DNA of 64,000 nucleotides from Oceanobacillus chungangensis (GTDB lineage Bacteria; Bacillota; Bacilli; Bacillales; Amphibacillaceae), in contig NZ_PIOD01000025.1 of assembly GCF_003369565.1 (NCBI RefSeq), positions 1 to 64,000 of the forward strand, written 5' to 3'. The translations under genes and the position numbers were made by a program. Position 1 is the first letter of the stretch; every line of letters starts with the position of its first letter. Positions 26,273 to 34,206 of the stretch are shown piece by piece. The notes below the pieces were generated by a model. The model saw nothing but the letters and a program-made list of their open reading frames with translations. It had not been told where the DNA came from and did not search any database.

Positions 26273-26322
26273 GCAACTATTCGATTGCACATCTAATTTA
26301 CTATGTGCTACTATTTGGTTGC
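26273..26322 (+). promoter_or_regulatory. Promoter with two operator-like repeats for the SRPBCC-ArsR pair
   Basis: GCAACTATTCGATTGC (26273-26288) and GCTACTATTTGGTTGC (26307-26322) match at 13 of 16 positions and start 34 bp apart. They overlap a candidate -35 (TTGCAC, 26285) and -10 (TACTAT, 26309) with 18-bp spacing. ArsR proteins bind such imperfect dyads across promoters, so the second gene of the pair probably regulates from here. Confidence 0.55.
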
Positions 26323-26347
26323 ATATATAAACAAAGGAGGGATAAGA

Positions 26348-26779
26348 ATGGATAATGATCGAATAGAACGAGAGATTATTATTGATGCTTCGCTTCAAAC
26401 GGTGTGGGCATTGGTTAGCCAACCGGCATGGTGGGTGGGCGATAAGCCTGGTCCTGACAGTGTAGAGATCGACGGGACTAGAATAGTGGCGAAAACAAGG
26501 TTTGGTGAATTTCCAGTATTGATTGAGCAAATGGATGCGCCGAATTACCTCGCCTGTCGATGGGCCAGTTCATTCCCGGGAGCGGAACCACAAGAAGAAA
26601 ACTCTACACCTGTTGAGTTTACGTTGACTGAGAAGGATGGGGGAACTTTGCTTCGTGTCGTTGAAAGTGGCTTTTCTAGTATTGCCGTACCGGAGAAGGA
26701 GCAACATAAGTTCTTCAAAGAGAATGTCAAAGGTTGGGAGCAACAACTAGAAGTATTGCGGAAGCGTGCTGAGGAATGA
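26348..26779 (+). CDS. SRPBCC (AHSA1-like) ligand-binding protein
   Basis: A 143-residue protein of the START/Bet v1 superfamily: IEREIIIDASLQTVWALVSQPAWWV at the N-terminus and GWEQQLEVLRKRAE in the C-terminal helix. These small cytosolic proteins bind hydrophobic ligands or act on them; no catalytic residues stand out. The start is ATG 26348 behind AAAGGAGGG. The stop lies one base before the ArsR gene. This SRPBCC-ArsR pairing is common in Bacilli, where the regulator controls both genes; the ligand is unknown. Confidence 0.85.
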   Translation: MDNDRIEREIIIDASLQTVWALVSQPAWWVGDKPGPDSVEIDGTRIVAKTRFGEFPVLIEQMDAPNYLACRWASSFPGAEPQEENSTPVEFTLTEKDGGTLLRVVESGFSSIAVPEKEQHKFFKENVKGWEQQLEVLRKRAEE

Positions 26780-26780
26780 A

Positions 26781-27113
26781 ATGAATAATTTCGAAAATGT
26801 TTTGAATGCATTGGCGGACCCAACACGCCTTCAGTTACTTAACCTCATTGCTTCAAGGGGACATGCTACTGCAACAACATTAGCTACAATAGTACCTGTG
26901 TCCCGGCAAGCAGTTGTCAAACAACTTACTATCCTGAAAGGAGCCGGGCTAGTTGCTTCCGACCGTGTTGGACGGGAAGTACAATATACAGTTTGTCCAA
27001 ATCAACTATCGGAAACAGCAGAGTGGATGACGAAATTGGCAGCGGATTGGGACAGCCGGTTAGAGTGGATTAAATGCATTGCAGAGGCTGAGGATGAATC
27101 TGATTTGTCTTGA
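26781..27113 (+). CDS. ArsR-family winged-helix regulator
   Basis: A 110-residue DNA-binding protein: NVLNALADPTRLQLLNLIASRGHATATTLATIVPVSRQAVVKQLTILKGAGLVASDRVGREVQYTV covers the whole winged helix-turn-helix. No cysteine pair of the metal-sensing type is present in the recognition region, so it is probably not a metal sensor. The start is ATG 26781, one base after the SRPBCC stop, with GAGG 6 nt upstream. It likely represses the pair through the repeats at 26273-26322. Confidence 0.88.
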   Translation: MNNFENVLNALADPTRLQLLNLIASRGHATATTLATIVPVSRQAVVKQLTILKGAGLVASDRVGREVQYTVCPNQLSETAEWMTKLAADWDSRLEWIKCIAEAEDESDLS

Positions 27114-27267
27114 TTTATTCAACCTAGAAGGAATAACATTTGTTTTAGCATTTCTGTTGTAAGTTATTCCATAATCATGAGTGTTTGTTATAAATCATAA
27201 GTATAATTCTTCACAAAATTACTGCAGATCGTCATACACTCTTATTAGGTATATTTAAATAAAAAAC

Positions 27268-27303
27268 AAAAGCCCTGCGGATATTTCTCTCCACAGAGCT
27301 TTT
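27268..27303 (-). terminator. Terminator of the acetate transporter gene
   Basis: AAAAGCCCTGCGGA (27268-27281) pairs with TCCACAGAGCTTTT (27290-27303) with two mismatches. On the minus strand the stem is followed by GTTTTTT. It can also stop plus-strand transcription from the ArsR gene. Confidence 0.7.
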
Positions 27304-27363
27304 CATTTAAAGTATAGGTAGTTAATATCAAATTGTTACCAAGCGTAAAACAATATCCTCCGC

Positions 27364-27978
27364 TTACTTAAAGATACCAAAGGCTTTTCCTACTGGTAAA
27401 ACAACTTTCCCAAAATGAGTGTTTAATAGGGAAGCAGCTGCACCATAAAATGAAAGTAAAGCAATTAGTAATTCAGAGATTGCTGCAAGCATATGTGAAA
27501 ATTCATACATAATATTAAATGAACTTAGGGACAATCCGATAAATAAGAAATCAATGAAAACGAAAATAAAAAATAGTACTTTATGTGTTTCCATTGCTCC
27601 GACTGTCATAAATAAGCTAAAAATTAAGTAGCCGACGAATGCAACACCTAGCTGTTTGGAATCCGCGTTTGCAAGTAAGGTTTCTCCAAAAGCACCCATT
27701 TGTATCATCCACGTCGTTCCAACACCGAACCAAAACAGTCCATATGCACTAAATGCTGTTGCACCAAATGCATTATTATGTTTAGAATCTAGCAGGCCTG
27801 CAATGATTTGTGCAAGACCACCTAAAAAGAAAGCCCAAGGCAATATTAAAGCCGTACCTTCTGTCCAACCTAATTTTTGTGATGAGGCTACAAGTGTAAC
27901 CATTGCTAAACCAAACAACCCAAGAGCAGATGGATCAGCTGTTACAATTTTTACTGAAGTATGATTCTGATTATTCAT
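27364..27978 (-). CDS. GPR1/FUN34/YaaH-family acetate transporter
   Basis: A 204-residue protein with six membrane helices. The family signature near the N-terminus is DPSALGLFGLAMVTLVASSQKLG (usually N-P-A-P-L-G-L), and the later NNAFGATAFSAYGLFWF block is conserved. Members such as SatP import acetate or succinate with protons. The D-P-S-A variant of the signature is slightly unusual. It is a single gene with AGGAGG upstream of the start, and nothing nearby indicates its partner pathway. Confidence 0.9.
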   Translation of the reverse strand: MNNQNHTSVKIVTADPSALGLFGLAMVTLVASSQKLGWTEGTALILPWAFFLGGLAQIIAGLLDSKHNNAFGATAFSAYGLFWFGVGTTWMIQMGAFGETLLANADSKQLGVAFVGYLIFSLFMTVGAMETHKVLFFIFVFIDFLFIGLSLSSFNIMYEFSHMLAAISELLIALLSFYGAAASLLNTHFGKVVLPVGKAFGIFK

Positions 27979-28215
27979 ATGATGTCTATTTCCTCCTAGA
28001 TGTTTTGCCTTTATAAAGATACCGAAGTTTATCTCATTTGTCTAGGACATTCGATAAATAGGAAGAAATGAATGGATTTTCGGGAAAGCCATATTATCCC
28101 TTAGGGTTGACACTAGAAAAGTGAGAGTGTTTGTGGAGATTTATTTAACGGAAAAAAACAAATATGAAGTTGCGTGAAATGAAGAGGCATGAGAATAAGC
28201 ATCTTCTTTTGAAGC

Positions 28216-28250
28216 ACAAAAACATCAGGCTTTTAACCTGATGTTTTTGT
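28216..28250. terminator. Terminator-like hairpin in the 28-kb gap
   Basis: ACAAAAACATCAGG and CCTGATGTTTTTGT form a perfect 14-bp stem with a 7-nt loop. A and T flanks suit termination on either strand, but no intact gene ends here, which supports a lost gene. Confidence 0.6.
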
Positions 28251-28326
28251 AACTAGAAAATTTTCAAACATAATAAAGAATCCCTTAATTTGGATTTTTT
28301 GTCTTTAGTTTACATTAATCTAGGGT

Positions 28327-28482
28327 AACTTTTTTAAAGTCGTACATAATGTATATACGGGGGATCGTCGCCGTATCGATGGCATGGCACTTATTGAGCA
28401 ACCCCATCTATTAACAGACTTACTAGATCCTGATTATGTATTAGATAGAGAGAATCGGCGGGAAGAGTATTTACAGAAGTGA
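28327..28482 (+). pseudogene. Possible gene remnant, family not recognised
   Basis: A 51-codon stretch reads NFFKVVHNVYTGDRRRIDGM followed by ALIEQPHLLTDLLDPDYVLD and ends at TGA 28482. It has coding-like composition (charged, few rare patterns) but no start codon with a ribosome site at a sensible place, and it is preceded by a stop. I do not recognise the protein. Confidence 0.3.
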
Positions 28483-28726
28483 AACAGAGTAAAGAATTCG
28501 TAAAGCAATAAGCAATTATTTGGGGGAGTGATATTATCACCTTAAAGCAGACACTAGAAAAGTAAGGGTGTTCGCGTATATAAAGCGATTATTTAGAAGA
28601 TATTGGAGTCAGACCTCGACTACTTTAGTTTAATAATCAAGTCTACATATTTATTTACATGCTATATGATATCATTAGTCTTTATAAAGGTTCTATCAAT
28701 AATTCTGTTATGGAGGAAATTGACTA

Positions 28727-29518
28727 ATGAGTATTGCGTCCTATTCAAAATTTAACATTTATAAAGATCAGCTATTTTCTCTGTCTGCTTCTTTAGAGGA
28801 TGAAGTATTATTAAACGAGGCATTTTTGCTGGAGAAAGATGAGAAAAAACAGCTTGAAATATATTACGCACCATTTGAATACGTTAATGAGCAAGCTAAA
28901 GTAGTGATTGTCGGGATTACCCCAGGACTTTTTCAAATGAAACAATCCTATTCGACTGTCATTAATGCTAGAGATCAATTAACCAATAATGAAGAAATTC
29001 TAAGAGACGTAAAAAATAACTCCAGTTTCCAAGGTCCAATGAGAAAAAACCTCATAACGATGTTGGATGAATTACAATTACATAAGCACTTAGGTTTGTC
29101 ATCGACAAATGAACTATTTTCCACAGCGAGCAACTTGGTGCAAACCACATCACTACTTCCATATCCCGTTTTCTATAAAGGGAAAAATTACAGTGGTTCG
29201 ACTCCAAATATTTTAAAAACGGAGCTTCTCAAAAAATATGTTATTGATTACTTTGCAACAGAGCTTAAATCCATGGATAATCCTTTAATAATTCCACTTG
29301 GGGTTAATGTATCAAAAGTATTGAATTACCTTGCAGAAAAAAATTATATTAAATCAAATTCAATTCTTAATGGATTCCCTCACCCATCTGGAAGTAATGG
29401 ACATCGACATAGACAATTTAGTGAGAATAAGGATTCTATGATTGAGAGATTGGAATTTTATTTTCATAAGAGCAAGAGTAGAAGAAATAGCGAATTTGTT
29501 AATCTACCTCGTATATGA
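28727..29518 (+). CDS. Uracil-DNA glycosylase-superfamily-like protein
   Basis: A 263-residue soluble protein. VVIVGITPGLFQMKQS (about residue 58) resembles motif 1 of the UDG fold (G-x-x-P-G), and NGFPHPSGSNGHRHRQF (about residue 222) resembles the H-P-S-x motif 2 loop. LIIPLGVNVSKVL is the central strand expected between them. A typical water-activating Asp or Asn after motif 1 is not obvious, so DNA glycosylase activity is uncertain. It stands alone and is followed 19 bp after its stop by a terminator-bearing repeat. Confidence 0.65.
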   Translation: MSIASYSKFNIYKDQLFSLSASLEDEVLLNEAFLLEKDEKKQLEIYYAPFEYVNEQAKVVIVGITPGLFQMKQSYSTVINARDQLTNNEEILRDVKNNSSFQGPMRKNLITMLDELQLHKHLGLSSTNELFSTASNLVQTTSLLPYPVFYKGKNYSGSTPNILKTELLKKYVIDYFATELKSMDNPLIIPLGVNVSKVLNYLAEKNYIKSNSILNGFPHPSGSNGHRHRQFSENKDSMIERLEFYFHKSKSRRNSEFVNLPRI

Positions 29519-29537
29519 TGATCCAGGACAAGGCGGG

Positions 29538-29615
29538 GGGACAAGGGGACAGGCACTGCGTCCCAAAATATTTTCATGACTTAGACTGAGTGTTAAAGAC
29601 ACTTGGTCTTTTTTT
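29538..29615 (+). repeat. Terminator-bearing dispersed repeat, copy 1
   Basis: It consists of GGGACAAGGGGACAGGCAC, CGTCCC, an AT-rich link with TTTCATGACTT, and the hairpin AGACTGAGTGT/ACACTTGGTCT followed by TTTTTTT. The same arrangement recurs at 30957, 41779 and 44791, each directly behind a coding sequence. Confidence 0.85.
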
Positions 29616-29786
29616 ACATAGAAATTTGAAAAGTGTAGTTTAGTAAAATTGGTTCACAAAATCACTTATAATATTGAGATATATTCAGATAGTTCCAGTT
29701 TTCCGATAGAGCCAGCCAGAGGACATAGACTCTTGTGAAATCATTGACAAAGGGAAGATACATTTAACTAAACAATTACTATATAT

Positions 29787-29807
29787 AGGGACAAGGAGCC
29801 TGTCCCT
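29787..29807. repeat. Solo GGGACA hairpin related to the terminator repeat
   Basis: AGGGACA (29787-29793) and TGTCCCT (29801-29807) form a 7-bp hairpin with loop AGGAGCC. The wording (GGGACAAGG, CCTGTCCC) is that of the first half of the neighbouring dispersed repeats, without the terminator half. Confidence 0.55.
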
Positions 29808-29905
29808 ACCATGGGATTTTTAACCTTAACCCATTAAAAAAGAAATATGATATAATGCGGAATAGCATTAAATGTATTTTATTGTCTAAAGGAGTCGAAC
29901 TTTTA

Positions 29906-30943
29906 ATGATTCATGAATGGAATGTACTGAGAGTAGCTGCATGTTTAAGTATAGTGTTATTACACTCTACTACTGAAATTATATTAATCAATGGAAATAT
30001 AGATAATGATTTGTTTCAATTATTTAGAGTACTTCTCGCTTATGCAACACCAACATTTGTATTACTTTCGATTATCATAATAGCCAATCGGTATAAAGAC
30101 AAAACTCCGGCAAATTTCTTAAAAAGCCGATTCAAATTTATATTATTGCCATTTGTATTTTTTGCGTTTATTTATGCTTTAAATGGCGAATTAAACTACC
30201 CTAATTATAATTTAACAGGAAAATTATTGAAGAACATTTTCATAGGAGACTTTACAGGATGGTTTGTGCTAGCTATTTTTCAATTATATTTAATCTTTTG
30301 GTTAATCAAAAAGACAAATGTATCAACTATCTGGCTTATTCCTTCTATGTTTTTCGTAGGTTTATTGTTTTTGACATTTGTTAACAATGTGCATATTGCT
30401 AATCCTGATTTAAAAGCGGTATTTAGGATAATATTTCCAACATGGTTAGCTTATTTTGCAGTCGCTTATTTAATAGGGAAATACTACAATATAGTCATCG
30501 ATTATTTAATTAAGTATCGTTATATTACTATATTATTAGTATTAGTTTCTATTGGCATAATTGCAATAAACTTCAGTAGTGGCAACACATCGGGGGGGTC
30601 AAGAAGATTAGATTTACTACCTTTCGTCATATCTATGACTTTAATGATATTAGCATTTGGAAAAATAATGCCCAGGGTTAGACTAATAGATTTCATAAGT
30701 AATTATGCGTTTGGTATTTATTTGTTACATCGCTTAGTACAGTTTTATATTGCACCATATACAGCAAAATTTAGTTCATTAACTGGTCAAATTGGATCTC
30801 TTTTTATCATTAGTCTACTAATATGCATTCTAATTATTAGATTAGTTTCATACCTACCTTTTAGCGCATTTATGATAGGGAAGATAAGAGGTAGAGCAAC
30901 AACAAATAAGAATCAACAGACTGTGCTCAAAAAGGGCATATAG
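29906..30943 (+). CDS. Membrane acyltransferase, acyltransferase-3 family
   Basis: A 345-residue protein with about ten membrane helices. The first, EWNVLRVAACLSIVLLHS, carries the conserved Arg and His of acyltransferase-3 proteins, which O-acylate cell-surface polysaccharides or sugars using acyl-CoA. No extracytoplasmic SGNH domain follows, unlike OatA. I place the start at ATG 29906 (AAGGAG 11 nt upstream); the ATG at 29855 lies within a TATAAT-like -10 box and has no ribosome site. The gene is bracketed by two copies of the same terminator repeat, 1.4 kb apart in direct orientation. Confidence 0.8.
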   Translation: MIHEWNVLRVAACLSIVLLHSTTEIILINGNIDNDLFQLFRVLLAYATPTFVLLSIIIIANRYKDKTPANFLKSRFKFILLPFVFFAFIYALNGELNYPNYNLTGKLLKNIFIGDFTGWFVLAIFQLYLIFWLIKKTNVSTIWLIPSMFFVGLLFLTFVNNVHIANPDLKAVFRIIFPTWLAYFAVAYLIGKYYNIVIDYLIKYRYITILLVLVSIGIIAINFSSGNTSGGSRRLDLLPFVISMTLMILAFGKIMPRVRLIDFISNYAFGIYLLHRLVQFYIAPYTAKFSSLTGQIGSLFIISLLICILIIRLVSYLPFSAFMIGKIRGRATTNKNQQTVLKKGI

Positions 30944-30956
30944 CATAATAAACGGA

Positions 30957-31034
30957 GGGACAAGGGGACAGGCACCGCGTCCCAGAATATTTCCATGACT
31001 TAGACCAAGTGTTAATCACACTTGGTCTTTTTTT
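30957..31034 (+). repeat. Terminator-bearing dispersed repeat, copy 2
   Basis: GGGACAAGGGGACAGGCACC, CGTCCC, TTTCCATGACTT, and then the hairpin AGACCAAGTGT/ACACTTGGTCT plus seven T. It begins 13 bp after the acyltransferase stop. Stem changes relative to copy 1 (CTGA against CCAA) restore pairing, so the hairpin is conserved rather than the exact bases. Confidence 0.85.
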
Positions 31035-31224
31035 ATAATTCTTTTGTTCCTTTTCAGGATATTAATAGAGTAGAGGAAGATAGATTGGCAGAAAGATGCA
31101 GGACTTGCCATGGTTTTTAACAGAAATGTTATTACACAGTTATATATTTACGTATTGATCCTTGCAGTAGTATCTATCAGTCTCTGTGTTCCAATCAATT
31201 TACAAACCTTTTACATTGTCTCAA

Positions 31225-31302
31225 TGTTTGTTTAACATTTGTTTGTTAATATAAAGTCACAATCAAACATAAACAAAAACAAAACAAATATATGTTTGGT
31301 TG
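31225..31302 (+). promoter_or_regulatory. Cluster of TGTTTG/CAAACA boxes upstream of the organophosphate-type ABC operon
   Basis: TGTTTG occurs at 31225, 31240 and 31293 and CAAACA at 31264; another CAAACA lies at 31412. CAATCAAACATA (31260-31271) and TATGTTTGGTTG (31291-31302) form a 12-bp inverted repeat with one mismatch. DeoR-family repressors bind repeated T-G-T-T-T-like boxes, and a DeoR gene ends this operon, so these are its likely operators. No clear promoter hexamers were identified. Confidence 0.5.
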
Positions 31303-31435
31303 TTGGATATTGAATGAATCTAACTATATAGGAGGTTTTTAGAGCAATTATTTAGCGACTTGACGTTAATTTAGTTTCAATAATAGAAATCAAGATTAGT
31401 TAGAATTAAAACAAACATTTAAGGAGCATATAACT

Positions 31436-32533
31436 ATGAAAATAAATATTAGTAAAAAAATGACACTTTTAATCACAGGATTAATTTCTTTGGTACTTCT
31501 TTTAGCTGCATGTGGTTCGCCTGCAGACGAAGGCTTTACTGCAAACGCGGATGATTCACTAGAAACGATTATTGAAAAAGGGAAGGAAGAAGGCGAGATT
31601 GCTAGTGTCGGGATGCCGGATACTTGGGCAAACTGGATTGAGTCTTGGGACGGAATTGAAGGGGAATATGGAATTAAACAAACGGATACAGACATGTCAA
31701 GTGCTGAGGAATTAGCGAAATTTGAATCAGAAGGTGAAAATGGTACAGCAGATATTGGTGATGTGGGAATTAACTTTGGTCCACTTGCCGCAAATAAAGG
31801 ATTAACGTTACCTTACAAAACTTCATATTGGGATGAGATTCCAGATTGGGCAAAGGATGACGAAGGCCACTGGTTACTAAGCTATACAGGAACGATTGCT
31901 TTTATTACGGACAAGCAAAATGTGGACGAGGCCCCTACTTCTTGGGAAGATGTTGCAAATGGAAACTACAATATTTCTGTAGGTGATGTGACGAAAGCAA
32001 CACAGGCACAATTCGCAGTACTTGGTGCAGCTATGGCAAACGGTGGAAGTGAAATAGATATTCAACCAGGAATTGACTACTTTAAGCAACTTGCAGAAGC
32101 AGGACGTTTAACTTCAGCGGATGCTAGCTTAGCGAATTTAGAAAAAGGTGAAATTGATGTTGCGGTTGTTTGGGATTTCAATGGATTAAACTATCGTGAT
32201 CAAATTGATCCTGAACGATTTGAAGTAACAATTCCAACAGACGGTTCTGTGATGAGTGGGTATACTACTGTCATTAACAAAAATGCGCCACATCCAAATG
32301 CCGCAAAATTAGCTAGAGAATATATTTTATCGGATCAAGGACAAATCAATTTAGCGAAAGGGTATGCACGTCCGATTCGCGATGTGGAGCTTCCTGAAGA
32401 TGTACAAGCAAAATTACTTCCGGATGCAGCCTATGAAAATGTGAAACAAGTAGAAGATCACAAAGCATGGGATCAAACAGCAATTGAATTACCACAATTA
32501 TGGCAACAAGAGGTGTTAGTAAATGTCCAATAA
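31436..32533 (+). CDS. ABC transporter substrate-binding lipoprotein (Fe3+/phosphonate/polyamine-like class)
   Basis: A 365-residue binding protein lipidated at Cys26 (LLLAACGSP). The pattern VGMPDTWANWIESW, ADIGDVGINFGPLAANKGL, PTSWEDVANGNYNISVGD and the C-terminal AAKLAREYILSDQGQ places it with periplasmic-binding class II proteins (AfuA/PhnS/PotD-like). It starts an operon with a phosphoesterase of the alkaline phosphatase superfamily, two permeases, an ATPase and a DeoR regulator, which points to an organophosphate ligand (inference). Confidence 0.88.
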   Translation: MKINISKKMTLLITGLISLVLLLAACGSPADEGFTANADDSLETIIEKGKEEGEIASVGMPDTWANWIESWDGIEGEYGIKQTDTDMSSAEELAKFESEGENGTADIGDVGINFGPLAANKGLTLPYKTSYWDEIPDWAKDDEGHWLLSYTGTIAFITDKQNVDEAPTSWEDVANGNYNISVGDVTKATQAQFAVLGAAMANGGSEIDIQPGIDYFKQLAEAGRLTSADASLANLEKGEIDVAVVWDFNGLNYRDQIDPERFEVTIPTDGSVMSGYTTVINKNAPHPNAAKLAREYILSDQGQINLAKGYARPIRDVELPEDVQAKLLPDAAYENVKQVEDHKAWDQTAIELPQLWQQEVLVNVQ

Positions 32534-33377
32534 AAAAGTCATTATGATTACGTTGGATGGCTGTCGATATGACATTGCCATCCAGCAATTAGGTTTCTTA
32601 AATCATTTTGTTGAAAAGAATTTGGCAAGTCGCTATAAAGTCATTTCAGAAACACCAAGTAATTCAAGACCTTTATATGAAGTATTGTTAACAGGTGTCC
32701 CTACACATGAAAATGGGATTTACACGAATTACAATGTACAGATGTCAAAAGAACAAAGTATTTTTTCACTGATGAAGGATGCAGGGAAGACGACTGCAGC
32801 AGCTGCTTATAATTGGGTAAGTGAATTATATAATCGTGCGCCATTTTCTATGTTTGAAGATCGCATTCAGCATGATGAAACAAAAGCAATTCAGCACGGG
32901 ATTTTCTATTCGGATGATACGTACCCAGATTCCCATCTTTTTGCGGATGCACATGCTTTAATCACGTCAACGAATCCTGATTTCATGTATGTTCATTCCA
33001 TGAATATTGATGATATTGGGCATAAATATACTGGGAATTCAATCGAATATCGCAGTGCTGTTACCCGAGTGGATACGATTTTAGGTATTTACGTACCACG
33101 TTGGTTAGAGATGGGATATCAAGTGATTGTGACTTCAGATCATGGTATGGATGACTTTGGAAATCATGGCGGGACACTGCTAGAGCATCGAGAAGTACCA
33201 TTATTTATTTTTTCTGATCAACTCGAGCCAAGAATTGGTACAAAGCCACTAGAGCAATTGCAGCTAGCTCCTCTTGTCTGTCATTTGCTAGGTATTGAGA
33301 AAGGTAAGAAAATGCAAGAAATAGATTGGCAGAATTTAAATGAAGGGGTGATTACCCTTGAAAACGGAAAGATTTAA
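32523..33377 (+). CDS. Alkaline-phosphatase-superfamily phosphodiesterase/phosphatase
   Basis: A 284-residue cytosolic enzyme (no signal peptide) with the metal sites of the nucleotide pyrophosphatase/phosphonoacetate hydrolase group: MITLDGCRYD (Asp12), NIDDIGHKYTG, VTSDHGMDDFGNHGG. The nucleophile loop is PSNSRPLYEVLLTGVPTHENGI, where a Ser or Thr acts. It overlaps the binding-protein gene by 11 bp and the next permease by 20 bp, so it is tightly coupled to the importer. It probably releases phosphate or an alcohol from the imported compound inside the cell. Confidence 0.85.
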   Translation: MSNKKVIMITLDGCRYDIAIQQLGFLNHFVEKNLASRYKVISETPSNSRPLYEVLLTGVPTHENGIYTNYNVQMSKEQSIFSLMKDAGKTTAAAAYNWVSELYNRAPFSMFEDRIQHDETKAIQHGIFYSDDTYPDSHLFADAHALITSTNPDFMYVHSMNIDDIGHKYTGNSIEYRSAVTRVDTILGIYVPRWLEMGYQVIVTSDHGMDDFGNHGGTLLEHREVPLFIFSDQLEPRIGTKPLEQLQLAPLVCHLLGIEKGKKMQEIDWQNLNEGVITLENGKI

Positions 33378-34206
33378 TAAGATTTGGATATTGCTAATAC
33401 CGTTTTTCCTGCTCGCTGCACTGTTCTTAGTCATCCCAATGGTCTTAATGATCACGTCGAGTTTTACAAGTGAAACAACTGGATCCTTTACATTTGATAA
33501 TTATAAGGAAATTTTCACGAACCCATTTTATTATCAGGCCTTTTTAAATAGTGGGATGATCTCGATTTTCTCTAGTATTGTTGGGCTTATTCTAGCGATT
33601 ATTGTTTCTTACGCGCTAACGAATTTACCCGAGAAAATCCAGGAAAAAATAACCGTTTATATTAATGTTGCAGCGAATTTCGCTGGTGTTCCTTTAGCCT
33701 TTGCTTTTATTATTTTAATTGGAAATTCTGGAGCATTGCGCCACTTCTTTGATGGATTGAATTTCCCGTTATTTGAAGGCTTTAACCTTTATTCCTGGCA
33801 GGGCCTTGCAGTAACGTACTTGTATTTCCAGATTCCGCTCGGGATATTGTTCATCTATCCTTCGTTAAAAAAGATAAAAAAGGAATGGAAAGAAGCGGCG
33901 TTCATTTTAGGAGCATCCAATTGGGTCTATTGGCGGAAGATTGGTTTACCGAATATCATGCCATCGATTGCAGGAACCTTCGTCATTATGTTCGCGAATG
34001 GAATGGGAACATATGAAACTGCCTACGCGCTAACAGGAAGTAATGTTAATTTAATCACCATTCGCATCGCAGCCCTTGTTTCTGGAGACATTTATGCACG
34101 CCCGATTCTTGGCAGCACGTTAGCGGTTGTCTTTGCACTAATTATGATTTTAATTTTAATCCTATCGCAAACAATGCTGCGGAGAGTGAGGAGGGATTTA
34201 GCATGA
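33358..34206 (+). CDS. ABC transporter permease, PotB/ThiP-like
   Basis: A 282-residue membrane protein with six helices. The EAA loop EWKEAAFILGASNWVYWRKIGLPNIMPS lies in the third cytoplasmic loop. The start is TTG 33358, preceded by AAGGGGTG at 7 nt, within the 3' end of the phosphatase gene. It forms one half of the channel with the next gene, which it overlaps by 4 bp (ATGA). Confidence 0.9.
   Translation: MKTERFNKIWILLIPFFLLAALFLVIPMVLMITSSFTSETTGSFTFDNYKEIFTNPFYYQAFLNSGMISIFSSIVGLILAIIVSYALTNLPEKIQEKITVYINVAANFAGVPLAFAFIILIGNSGALRHFFDGLNFPLFEGFNLYSWQGLAVTYLYFQIPLGILFIYPSLKKIKKEWKEAAFILGASNWVYWRKIGLPNIMPSIAGTFVIMFANGMGTYETAYALTGSNVNLITIRIAALVSGDIYARPILGSTLAVVFALIMILILILSQTMLRRVRRDLA

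Larger units (their letters stand above)
28090..28572. repeat. Pair of about 42-bp imperfect direct repeats
   Basis: ATATTATC...GACACTAGAAAAGTGAGAGTGTT (28090-28131) recurs as ATATTATC...GACACTAGAAAAGTAAGGGTGTT (28531-28572). Both could encode DTRKVRVF, but neither has an intact frame or start. They bracket about 400 bp that includes a hairpin and a possible gene remnant, giving the 750-bp gap 27979-28726 the look of decayed or rearranged DNA. Confidence 0.55.

Noticed and set aside
29855-29905. Extended N-terminus of the acyltransferase from ATG 29855
   Set aside because: That ATG is inside a TATAAT-like promoter element and has no ribosome site; the family starts near the later MIHEWNVLR.
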